DNA of 64,000 nucleotides, from NCBI RefSeq assembly GCF_947488025.1, contig NZ_CANKYS010000011.1:1-64000 (forward strand), in the 5' to 3' direction. Positions 34,437-42,186 of this stretch are shown here, in pieces; the first letter of the stretch is position 1; every line of letters begins with the position of its first letter. Below the pieces are notes generated by a model, which searched no databases, was not told where the DNA came from, and saw only the letters and a program-made list of their open reading frames with translations. Position numbers and translations under genes: made by a program. This DNA is from an uncultured Nocardioides sp. Its GTDB lineage: Bacteria; Actinomycetota; Actinomycetes; Propionibacteriales; Nocardioidaceae.

Positions 34437-35537
34437 TTGTCAACCTTTCAGCTCTACCCTCGATCGGGCTTGGGCATCGCGGCGCAGATCCGGGCCCGCA
34501 TCGCCCTGCAGATCGCCGATGCGGAGCTCGCTCCAGGTGACCGACTGCCTTCTGTCCGCTCCTTGGCAGGCGACCTGGGCGTCAACGTCAACACGGTCCG
34601 TGCCGCGTACGCCAAGCTGGAGGCGGACGGTCTGGTCGAGACCAGGCAGGGAATCGGCTCGGTGGTGCTGGCGACGTCGACCGGGGGGTCGCCGAGTGGC
34701 GCAGTCGGGTTCGGAGCCAACACGATCGCCGTGCTCATCGCGGGCCTGAATCCGTTCTACCTCCCCCTGCTGCGCGGCATCGAGGACGCCGCGAGCGAGC
34801 GGGGGTCACTCGTGCTGATCACCGACTCCCATGACTCGCCCACCCTCGCCGATGCCATGATGCGTCGCCTGATCGCGCGCGGAGTGGACGGCATCATCGC
34901 GGTCTCGGTCGGCTCCACGCCGGATCCTGTCCCTGAGGACGGCACCGCTCGGCTGCCCCCGATCGTCTACGTCGACCAACCAGAGCGGCGCGGATACAGC
35001 CTGGTCTTCGACGGGTCCGGCGCAGGTTACGCCGCCACACGCCACCTCATCGACCACGGGCACGTCCGGATCGGACTGCTCACAGCTCCCCTCACCTTGC
35101 CCAACGTCGCCGAGGTCCACCGCGGATACCTGAAGGCCCTCGAGGACGCCGGTCCCGCGCCCTCGCCCGAGCTCGTGTCCGAGGTGCCAGAGTTCAGTGT
35201 CGAAGCCGGCCGCGCGGCCCTCTCCCGGTTGCTGGAGCGGCCCGACCCCCCCACTGCTGTCTTCGCGGCCGATTCGACCCTGGCCCTGGGGGCGCTGTAC
35301 GAGGCGAAGCTACGAGGGCTGCACGTCCCGGACGATCTGGCCATCGTCGGCTACACCGACTCGCCTCTCTCGACGCTCGTCGACCCGCCGCTGACCATGG
35401 TCGAGGTCCCGGCACGCGAGATCGGCGCCAAAGCCATGCGAACCCTCTCTGACCTGATCGACGGCAAGAAGCCCCGCCGTCGGCGCACCGTGCTCCCCGC
35501 CGAGCTCATCGTGCGCGACAGCTGCGGCTCACACTGA
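34437..35537 (+). CDS. GntR-type HTH fused to LacI-type ligand-binding domain
   Basis: 366 aa from TTG 34437. Residues 1-75 are a GntR winged helix (IRARIALQIADAELAPGDRLPSVRSLAGDLGVNVNTVRAAYAKLEADGLVETRQGIGSVV). From about residue 90 onward there is a LacI/periplasmic-binding-protein sensor domain (ANTIAVLIAGLNPFYLPLLRGIEDAASERG, IVYVDQPERRGYSLVFDGSGAGYAATRHLIDHGHVRIGLLT, FAADSTLALGALYEAKLRGLHVPDDLAIVGYTDSPLSTLVDPPLTMVEVPAREIG). Such hybrids (AraR-like) respond to sugars. The next gene is an alditol oxidase, so the ligand may be a polyol or sugar (inference). Autoregulation is suggested by the upstream dyad. Confidence 0.88.
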   Translation: MSTFQLYPRSGLGIAAQIRARIALQIADAELAPGDRLPSVRSLAGDLGVNVNTVRAAYAKLEADGLVETRQGIGSVVLATSTGGSPSGAVGFGANTIAVLIAGLNPFYLPLLRGIEDAASERGSLVLITDSHDSPTLADAMMRRLIARGVDGIIAVSVGSTPDPVPEDGTARLPPIVYVDQPERRGYSLVFDGSGAGYAATRHLIDHGHVRIGLLTAPLTLPNVAEVHRGYLKALEDAGPAPSPELVSEVPEFSVEAGRAALSRLLERPDPPTAVFAADSTLALGALYEAKLRGLHVPDDLAIVGYTDSPLSTLVDPPLTMVEVPAREIGAKAMRTLSDLIDGKKPRRRRTVLPAELIVRDSCGSH

Positions 35538-35597
35538 CGTACCTCCATCAGCGCAGGGTCGGGTTGTAGTTTCGAACGACACCGACGAGGAGACCGC

Positions 35598-36905
35598 ATG
35601 CCCGGACCACAGCACGACCCGAGCGCCCCGACCGGCGATGACGGCTCCGCCGCCGACCCCGGCACCAACTGGGCCGGCAACCACGTCTACACGGCCGCGC
35701 GCTACGTCCGCGCGCGCTCGCTCGACGAGGCCCAGGAGGTCGTCCGCTCGTCCCGCAAGGTGCGACTGCTCGGCACCCGCCACTCCTTCAACGCCCTGTG
35801 CGACACCGAGGGGACGCTGCTGGACCTGACGGGCCTCGCCGCCGAGCCGGTCCTCGACCTGGAGCGCGGAACGGTCCGGGTCGCCGGCGGTACGCCGTAC
35901 AACGACGTCGCGGCCCACCTGCAGTCTCGCGGCCACGCGCTGGCCAACATGGGTTCTCTCCCCCACATCTCGGTGGCCGGCGCCACGTCGACGGGGACGC
36001 ACGGGTCGGGCGCGGCCAACCGCATCCTCGGCGCAGGCGTCAGCCGCCTCGAGCTGATCGGCGCCGACGGCGAGCTGCGCGCGATCTCCCGCGGCGAGCC
36101 GGACTTCGACGGCTCCGTCGTCGCGCTGGGCGCCCTCGGAGCCGTCGTGTCGCTCGACCTGGACGTCGAGCCGACCTACGACGTGCGCCAGGACCTCTAC
36201 GCGCACCTGCGTTGGAGCGAGGTGATCGAGCAGATCGACGAGGTGCTGGGGTCGGCCTACAGCGTCAGCGTCTTCGGGCGGTGGAACGACGACGATCCCA
36301 CCGAGGTGCTGGCGAAGACCCGCCTTCCCGACGGCGGGGCACCGGCCGACTGGACCCGCGGGACGGAGGCCGTCCCGGCCGCCACCGCGTCGCTCACCCT
36401 CGGCGGGGGTGACCACATCACGCTGCGCGGCACGCCCGGGCCGTGGTCGGAGCGACTGCCCCACTTCCGCGGGGACCGGCAGCCCAGCTTCGGCGAGGAG
36501 ATCCAGTCGGAGTGGTTCGTCCCCGCCGCCGACGCCGCAGCCGCGCTGCGCGCCGTCACGGACCTCGCGGCCGCGACCGGCGGGGAGCTGGCCGCACTAC
36601 TCATCGTGAGCGAGATCCGCGCCATCCGCTCGGACGACCTGTGGCTCTCCCCTGCCCAGGGGCGCGAGACCGTCGCGCTGCACTTCACGTGGAAGCGCGA
36701 GCCGGAGGCCGTGCTGGCCATGGTGCGGCGCGTCGAGGATGCCCTCGTGCCGTACGCCGCCCGACCGCACTGGGGCAAGGTCTACGACCGCGTCGAGCCC
36801 GCGCACCACCCCCGCCTCGCCGACTTCCGCGCACTGGCGGAGCGGGTGGACCCCGGAGGAACCTTCCGCAACCCGATGGTCGAGCACGTGCTCGGCATGG
36901 GGTGA
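35598..36905 (+). CDS. aldO: Alditol/xylitol oxidase (FAD, covalently bound)
   Basis: 435 aa. It matches the Streptomyces AldO/xylitol oxidase pattern along its length: TNWAGNHVYTAARYVR, GTRHSFN (His62, the flavin-linking His), NMGSLPHISVAGATSTGTHGSG, GALGAVVSLDLDVEPTYD, GPWSERLPHFR, EIRAIRSDDLWLSPAQGRETVALHFTW, ARPHWGKVYD. It oxidises the terminal alcohol of polyols to an aldehyde, giving H2O2. ATG with GAGGAG upstream. It lies behind the GntR-LacI hybrid regulator on the same strand with a 60-bp gap that may hold its own promoter. Confidence 0.88.
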   Translation: MPGPQHDPSAPTGDDGSAADPGTNWAGNHVYTAARYVRARSLDEAQEVVRSSRKVRLLGTRHSFNALCDTEGTLLDLTGLAAEPVLDLERGTVRVAGGTPYNDVAAHLQSRGHALANMGSLPHISVAGATSTGTHGSGAANRILGAGVSRLELIGADGELRAISRGEPDFDGSVVALGALGAVVSLDLDVEPTYDVRQDLYAHLRWSEVIEQIDEVLGSAYSVSVFGRWNDDDPTEVLAKTRLPDGGAPADWTRGTEAVPAATASLTLGGGDHITLRGTPGPWSERLPHFRGDRQPSFGEEIQSEWFVPAADAAAALRAVTDLAAATGGELAALLIVSEIRAIRSDDLWLSPAQGRETVALHFTWKREPEAVLAMVRRVEDALVPYAARPHWGKVYDRVEPAHHPRLADFRALAERVDPGGTFRNPMVEHVLGMG

Positions 36906-36932
36906 CACCGCCACCTCAGGCACACTGCACGA

Positions 36933-39458
36933 GTGTCCGACCCGCTGAGCGACCTGCTCGCCGCGCCGCCCGACCTCCCGGTCACCGCAGGTCTGGCCGC
37001 TCTCGGCGAGGCGCTCCGCACGCGCGGGGTCGCGGTGGTCCAGGCACCGCCGGGCACCGGCAAGACGACGTTGGTCCCACCCGCGGTCGCCGAGGTCGTC
37101 ACCGGACGGGTCGTGGTCACGCAGCCCAGCCGCATCGCAGCCCGCGCTGCGGCCCGCCGGCTGGCGCACCTGCTGGGTGAACCGGTCGGCGAGACGGTCG
37201 GGTACGCCGTACGCGGGGACCGACGCAGCAGCCGACGTACTCGCGTCGAGGTCGTCACGACCGGTCTGCTGCTCCGGCGGATCCAGCACGATCCCGAGCT
37301 GGCCGGCGTCGGGGCGGTCGTGCTCGACGAGGTGCACGAGCGCCACCTCGACGCCGACCTGACCCTGGCGCTGCTCGTCGACGTCCGGGCCAACCTGCGT
37401 GAGGACCTGTCCCTGGTGGCGATGTCGGCCACCATCGAGGCCGAGCGGACGGCCGCCCTGCTCGGTGGTGGCGGCGCTCCGGTGGTCCGCGTCCCGGGTG
37501 CCCTGCACCCGGTCCGAGCGGTCTGGTGTCCGCCGCCTGCGGGGGTGCGCCGTACCGACGACCGCGGGATCACCCCGGCGTTCCACGACCACGTCGCAGC
37601 GACCGTGCGTCGTGCGCTGGTCGAGCACGAGGGGGACGTCCTGGTCTTCGTGCCGGGTGTCGCGGAGGTCGAGGCGACCGTACGTCGCCTCGCCGGCGTG
37701 GACGCATCCGTGCACGCCCTGCACGGACGTCTGTCCGGCGCCGCGCAGGACCGTGCGCTCAGCGAGGGCCCACGACGACGGGTGATCGTCTCGACCGCGG
37801 TCGCCGAGTCGTCGCTGACGGTGCCCGGCGTACGCGTCGTGGTGGACGCCGGATTCTCCCGCGAGCCGCGCACCGACCACCGTCGCGGACTGGCTTCGCT
37901 GGTGACCGTCGCGGTGAGCCGGGCAGCGGCCGAGCAGCGGGCGGGACGGGCCGGACGGCTCGGCCCTGGCGCCGTGCTCCGTTGTTGGTCCGAGGCGGAG
38001 CACGCGCACCTGGCCGCTCACCCGGAGCCCGAGATCGCCACCGCCGACCTGACGGCCTTCGCCCTGGAGGTGGCCTGCTGGGGCAGCCACGACGTCCGCG
38101 ACATGGCGCTGCTCGACCAGCCACCGGCGCACGCACTGGCGGCGGCCCAGGAGGTGCTGGTGGGCCTGGGGGCGATGACCGAGGACGGACGAGCCACCTC
38201 GCGGGGCCGGGTGATCGCAGGCGTGCCCGCCGACCCCCGGCTGGCGCGCGCCCTTCTCGACGGGGCTGGTCTCGTCGGGGACAAGCGGGCCGCAGAGGTG
38301 GTCGCGATGCTGAGCGAGGACGTACGCGCTCCCGGCGGGGACCTGGTCGCCGCGCTTCGGTCGCTGCGCTCAGACCAGCGGGCCGGGTCGTGGCGCAGCC
38401 AGGTCGCCCGGCTGGAGGAGGTCGTCGCGAAGCAGGGCGACCGGCCAGCAGCGTCGGGCGACGCCCGCGCCCTCACCGACGACGTGGCAGTCGGTCTGGT
38501 GGTGGCCCTCGCGCATCCCGACCGGATCGCACGCAAGCGCTCCGGCACGTCGAGCTACCTGATGGCGTCCGGGACAGGCGCGGCGCTCGACCCTCGCGAC
38601 CCAGGACCGCTGGCCGGGCTCGAGTGGCTCGCGGTCGGTGACGCCCAGCGAGGGCCCGGGGACCGCGAGGCCCGGATCCGCGCGGCGGCCCCGCTCACCG
38701 AGGACCTCGCGCTGGAGGCAGCGGGATCGATGTGGACCGAGGTGGACGAGGTCACCTGGACCGGTGGGCGGGTGGTGGCCCGCCGACGGACGTTGCTGGG
38801 CGCGATCGAGCTCAGCTCGACCCCGCTCAGCGATCCACCCGCGCAGGCCGTGAGCGACGCGATCGGAGAGGCGGTCGCGAGCGAGGGGATCACCCTCCTC
38901 ACCTGGACGGAGGCGGCCACGGCGCTGCGCGCCCGCCTCGACTTCCTGCACCGCGCGCTCGGCGACCCGTGGCCCGACGTCAGCGACGCAGCACTGACGC
39001 AGGACCTCGACTCCTGGCTCGGGCACCAGCTGGCGCGGGTCCGCTCGGCGCAGGACCTTCGTCGGATCGACGTGACGGCCGCCCTGCGAGCGATGGTGCC
39101 GTGGCAGGAGGCGGGCAGGCTCGACGACCTGGCCCCCGAACGCGTCCAGGTCCCCAGCGGGTCGAGCGTGCGGATCGACTACTCCCAGGACCAGCCGGTG
39201 CTCGCCGTGCGACTGCAGGAGGTCTTCGGCTGGACCTCCGCACCGGTCCTGGCCGACGGCCGGGTCCCGCTCCTGCTGCACCTGCTCTCCCCCGCCCGAC
39301 GCCCGGCCGCCGTCACCGCAGACCTGCAGTCCTTCTGGGACAACGGCTACCCCGGCGTGCGCGCCGACCTGCGCGGGCGCTACCCCAAGCACGCCTGGCC
39401 GGAGGATCCCCGCAGCGCACCCGCCACCGCGCGGACGAACAAGGCTCGCCGAGGCTGA
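36933..39458 (+). CDS. hrpB: ATP-dependent RNA helicase HrpB
   Basis: 841 aa from GTG 36933. DEAH/RHA helicase: Walker A QAPPGTGKTT near residue 40, VVTQPSRIAARAAARRL, VVLDEVHERHLDADLTL, MSATIEAER, VVAESSLTVPGVRVVVDAGFSR and QRAGRAGRLGPG. The HrpB-specific C-terminus includes GRVPLLLHLLSPARRPAAVTADLQSFW...YPGVRADLRGRYPKHAWPEDP. Full length for the family. Its cellular role in actinobacteria is not well known. Confidence 0.95.
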   Translation: MSDPLSDLLAAPPDLPVTAGLAALGEALRTRGVAVVQAPPGTGKTTLVPPAVAEVVTGRVVVTQPSRIAARAAARRLAHLLGEPVGETVGYAVRGDRRSSRRTRVEVVTTGLLLRRIQHDPELAGVGAVVLDEVHERHLDADLTLALLVDVRANLREDLSLVAMSATIEAERTAALLGGGGAPVVRVPGALHPVRAVWCPPPAGVRRTDDRGITPAFHDHVAATVRRALVEHEGDVLVFVPGVAEVEATVRRLAGVDASVHALHGRLSGAAQDRALSEGPRRRVIVSTAVAESSLTVPGVRVVVDAGFSREPRTDHRRGLASLVTVAVSRAAAEQRAGRAGRLGPGAVLRCWSEAEHAHLAAHPEPEIATADLTAFALEVACWGSHDVRDMALLDQPPAHALAAAQEVLVGLGAMTEDGRATSRGRVIAGVPADPRLARALLDGAGLVGDKRAAEVVAMLSEDVRAPGGDLVAALRSLRSDQRAGSWRSQVARLEEVVAKQGDRPAASGDARALTDDVAVGLVVALAHPDRIARKRSGTSSYLMASGTGAALDPRDPGPLAGLEWLAVGDAQRGPGDREARIRAAAPLTEDLALEAAGSMWTEVDEVTWTGGRVVARRRTLLGAIELSSTPLSDPPAQAVSDAIGEAVASEGITLLTWTEAATALRARLDFLHRALGDPWPDVSDAALTQDLDSWLGHQLARVRSAQDLRRIDVTAALRAMVPWQEAGRLDDLAPERVQVPSGSSVRIDYSQDQPVLAVRLQEVFGWTSAPVLADGRVPLLLHLLSPARRPAAVTADLQSFWDNGYPGVRADLRGRYPKHAWPEDPRSAPATARTNKARRG

Positions 39459-39497
39459 GCGACTCGTGACGGTCTGCTCGCAAGTACCGGCGGGCGC

Positions 39498-40286
39498 TCA
39501 GAACCCGCCGAAGTCGAACCCGCCGCCGTCGAAACCGCCGCCGTCGCCACCGCCGTCGTACCCACCGCCGTCGCCGCCGTCGGATCCGCCGCCGTCGTCA
39601 CCACCGCCTCCACCGTCGGAGCCGCCACCGAAGTCGCCGAACATCATCCCGCCCATGAACATCCAGGTCATGGGTCCGAAGGCACCGAAGTAGCCCGCGG
39701 CGTACGGCTCGTAGGCGCGCCCGCCCTGCCAGTAGGGGACCCGCTGCGCGCCGACCATGACCTTGCGGACGTCCGGCTCGGCGCCGGCGTTGACGCGCTC
39801 GACGTCGAGGGCGCACGCGGGCACGTCACGTTCGACGCCGTCCGGCGGGACGAAGAGGACGTCGGCGACCGACGGTCCGTGGCGCGGGTCGAAGAAGCAC
39901 GGCGGCCGGCGGGTGGGGAGCGGCCGTCCCTCGACCCGAGCGCGCACGCACGCGATGGCGTAGCGGCCGTCCTCGACGATCGAGGTGATGTGCCGGATGT
40001 CCTCCGGCTTCGTGATGGAGTCGCCTGCGGTCTTGGCCGACTCGTAGGTGTCGAGCGCACGCTGGTAGTCGGCGTTGGCGCCGGCGTCCAGGACGTGACC
40101 GCTCATCTCGTAGTCGAGCTCCTGGAGGTCGACGCCGAACGCGGTGATGTCCTCGAAGGCCAGCTTCTTCACCGGGGCGAGCTCGTCCTCGCGCCGCTGG
40201 AGCTCCCGCGCCTTGTTGCGACGGGCCAGGACGACCGCGCCGACGCCCACCACGGCGAGCACCACCAGCAGCAGGATCACATCCAT
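39498..40286 (-). CDS. Membrane-anchored protein with Gly/Asp-rich tail
   Basis: 262 aa from the ATG at 40286 (an in-frame GTG at 40328 would add 14 residues). N-terminal anchor helix MDVILLLVVLAVVGVGAVVLA, a coiled stretch (RELQRREDELAPVKKLAFEDITAFGVDLQELDYEM), then a folded domain with ECxxx-like ACVRARVEGRPLPTRRPPCFFDPRHGPS and VNAGAEPDVRKVMVGAQRVPYWQGG. It ends in about 45 residues of repeated Gly-Gly-Asp/Ser/Phe. The layout resembles actinobacterial proteins of unknown function with a disordered Gly-rich C-terminus. Convergent with hrpB. Confidence 0.7.
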   Translation of the reverse strand: MDVILLLVVLAVVGVGAVVLARRNKARELQRREDELAPVKKLAFEDITAFGVDLQELDYEMSGHVLDAGANADYQRALDTYESAKTAGDSITKPEDIRHITSIVEDGRYAIACVRARVEGRPLPTRRPPCFFDPRHGPSVADVLFVPPDGVERDVPACALDVERVNAGAEPDVRKVMVGAQRVPYWQGGRAYEPYAAGYFGAFGPMTWMFMGGMMFGDFGGGSDGGGGGDDGGGSDGGDGGGYDGGGDGGGFDGGGFDFGGF

Positions 40287-40356
40287 GACGAGAGCGTACG
40301 TCGCCTGCCGCAGCGGGTGGTCCGTCACTGAGTGCTCAAGATCATGGCCTCGCCCT

Positions 40357-40372
40357 ATTGGATCGATCCAAT
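40357..40372. promoter_or_regulatory. 16-bp perfect palindrome, LacI-family-like operator
   Basis: ATTGGATC-GATCCAAT, perfectly symmetric, with the central CG and TTGGA/TCCAA arms common in LacI-family operators. It lies about 58 bases upstream of the small rightward gene at 40430 and 70 bases from the leftward gene's start. Confidence 0.55.
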
Positions 40373-40429
40373 CCCTGCTCCAGACTGGAGGTCACAGCCA
40401 GGCCACATCGCGACTCCGAGGGGTTGTCC

Positions 40430-40708
40430 ATGACGAACCAGACCAGCCTGACCGACGAGCTCAACGCCCTCTACGCCAACTACGTCGAGTCCATCAACGA
40501 TGCCGTCGCGGCCGACGACCTGGCCCTCGCGGCCGAGCTGGCTGACTCCTACGACCGGGACGCCATCATGCTGATGGCCGAGCGCGAGGGGCGCCAGAAC
40601 CTGCTGGCCCACTTCGGCCTGACGCCGGACGGTGGCCGCCTCAAGGTGCAGCGCGACATCCCGCTGCGTCGTCTGGTGAAGAGCGTCACGGCACTGCGCT
40701 CCGCCTGA
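40430..40708 (+). CDS. Small hypothetical protein
   Basis: 92 aa, ATG with GAGGGG upstream. It is predicted helical: two helical segments (LTDELNALYANYVESINDAVAADD, LALAAELADSYDRDAIMLMAEREGRQNLLAHFGL) and a basic C-terminus (LKVQRDIPLRRLVKSVTALRSA). No family recognised. It stands alone between a perfect palindrome and the convergent nnaR gene, so it may be the target of an unlinked repressor. Confidence 0.7.
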   Translation: MTNQTSLTDELNALYANYVESINDAVAADDLALAAELADSYDRDAIMLMAEREGRQNLLAHFGLTPDGGRLKVQRDIPLRRLVKSVTALRSA

Positions 40709-40720
40709 GCAGTCGGACGG

Positions 40721-41830
40721 CTACCCCACCGCCAACCGGTACCCCCGCTTCACGACGGTGAGCACGGCCTTCGTCCCGATGGCCGCGCGCAGCCGCGCGA
40801 CCGCCATCTCGACCGCGTGCTCCGAGCCCGCCTGCCCCGAGGGCAGCGCAGCGAGCAGCGCCCGGCGCGACACCACGTGACCGGGGTTCACCAGCAGCGC
40901 GTTGAGCACCGAGAGCGGCGCGGGTGACAGCTCGACCGGCACCCCGTCGAGCAGGAGCGAGTCGGAGTGCACGATCAGCGTCCGTCCGTCCGCGAGGCGT
41001 ACGTCGACCCCGTCCCGCCGCGTCGGGAGCTCGGTCTCGAGCTGCTTGACCATCCCGGCCAGGCGCGAGCGGTCGGGAAAGATCGTCGGGACGCCCCACA
41101 TCTCGAAGGCCGCCGCGGTCACCGGGCCGACGCACGAGGCGACGACGTCGGACTGGAAGGCGCTGATCAGGTCGTCGCGCCGGCCGACGCTGTACGCCGC
41201 CTCCATCAGCGCCGCGACCGCAGGGGCTGACGTGAAGGTGACCGCGTCGAGCTCGCGGTCGGCGATCAGGTCGATCAGGCCGAACATCGGCGCCGGGTCG
41301 TCGGCCGAGGCCACGCGGTAGATCGGCACCGTCACCACCGACGCGCCCTGACGGCGGAGGGCGTGGGCGGCCATCGACAGCGACTGGCCGTGCTCCTGCA
41401 CGACGATCCGCTTGCCGGTGAGGTCGCGGCCGCGCAGGTGGGCGAGCACGTCCTCGAAGCACTCCGACTCCGGCGCCCAGAGCTCGCGCAGGCCGTTGGC
41501 CCGGAGCACGCCGACGCTCTTCGGGCCGCGGGCCAGGATCTCCGCGGAGCCGAGCACGGCGACGAGGTCGTCGTACAACCCGGCGTCGGCGGCGGCCGCG
41601 AGCCAGGTCTTCATCCCGATCCCGGTGGTGGCGAGGAAGAGGTCGACCGGGCCGAGGATGACCTCCTTCGTCGCGGCGAGCAGCTCGCCGAGATCGACGT
41701 GGTTGGGCTCGAGCGACAGCGCGGCGGCCCACTCGACCGTGGCCCCGCGACGTTCCAGCAGTGCCACCTGCTCCTCGGCCTTGCGGGCAGCGGTGACCCC
41801 GATCCGGAACCCCGAGAGCGGCAGGCTCAC
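40721..41830 (-). CDS. nnaR: NnaR-type regulator: HemD-like domain plus winged helix
   Basis: 369 aa from GTG 41830. Residues 1-260 have the uroporphyrinogen-III synthase fold (FRIGVTAARKAEEQVALLERRGATVEWAAAL, VLRANGLRELWAPESECFEDVLAHL, DAVTFTSAPAVAALMEAA, CVGPVTAAAFEMWG). Residues of about 275-369 are an OmpR-like winged helix (PVELSPAPLSVLNALLVNPGHVVSRRALLAALP...HAVEMAVARLRAAIGTKAVLTVVKRGYRLAVG). This is the layout of NnaR from Streptomyces and mycobacteria, which works with GlnR to activate nitrite/nitrate assimilation genes. It overlaps nirD by GTGA, so it is co-transcribed with nirBD. Whether the HemD part is enzymatically active is unknown. Confidence 0.85.
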   Translation of the reverse strand: MSLPLSGFRIGVTAARKAEEQVALLERRGATVEWAAALSLEPNHVDLGELLAATKEVILGPVDLFLATTGIGMKTWLAAAADAGLYDDLVAVLGSAEILARGPKSVGVLRANGLRELWAPESECFEDVLAHLRGRDLTGKRIVVQEHGQSLSMAAHALRRQGASVVTVPIYRVASADDPAPMFGLIDLIADRELDAVTFTSAPAVAALMEAAYSVGRRDDLISAFQSDVVASCVGPVTAAAFEMWGVPTIFPDRSRLAGMVKQLETELPTRRDGVDVRLADGRTLIVHSDSLLLDGVPVELSPAPLSVLNALLVNPGHVVSRRALLAALPSGQAGSEHAVEMAVARLRAAIGTKAVLTVVKRGYRLAVG

Positions 41831-42186
41831 GTGACCTCCCCAACCGGCCGGACCGACCCGACGTGCACGACGCCGTCGACCACCGAGACGTCGTACGACG
41901 GAACGGACACCGTCTCGTCGTCGAGGCAGGCGCCGGTGCGGAGGTCGAAGGCCTGCTTGTACATCGGCGAGCTCACCACCGGCGCGTCGCCGCGCGAGCC
42001 GACGATGCCGCGCGAGAGCACCGACGCACCGCTGAACGGGTCGACGTTGGAGAGCGCGAAGACCTCGCCGGAGTGCGTACGGAACACGGCGACCGCCTCA
42101 CCGGACACCAGGGCGGCGACCCCGCCCTCGAGCGGGACGGCGGACACGGCGCACACGGGGGTCAGGGCTACGGCGACGGTGCTCAT
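41827..42186 (-). CDS. nirD: Nitrite reductase (NADH) small subunit
   Basis: 119 aa from the ATG at 42186. Rieske-like NirD fold: PVCAVSAVPLEGGVAALVSGEAVAVFRTHSGEVFALSNVDPFSGASVLSRGIVG and APVVSSPMYKQAFDLRTGACLDDETVSVPSYDV. It lacks the Cys/His pairs for an Fe-S cluster, as usual for NirD. Works with NirB in six-electron reduction of nitrite to ammonium in the cytoplasm. ATGA overlap with nirB and GTGA overlap with nnaR. Confidence 0.92.
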   Translation of the reverse strand: MSTVAVALTPVCAVSAVPLEGGVAALVSGEAVAVFRTHSGEVFALSNVDPFSGASVLSRGIVGSRGDAPVVSSPMYKQAFDLRTGACLDDETVSVPSYDVSVVDGVVHVGSVRPVGEVT

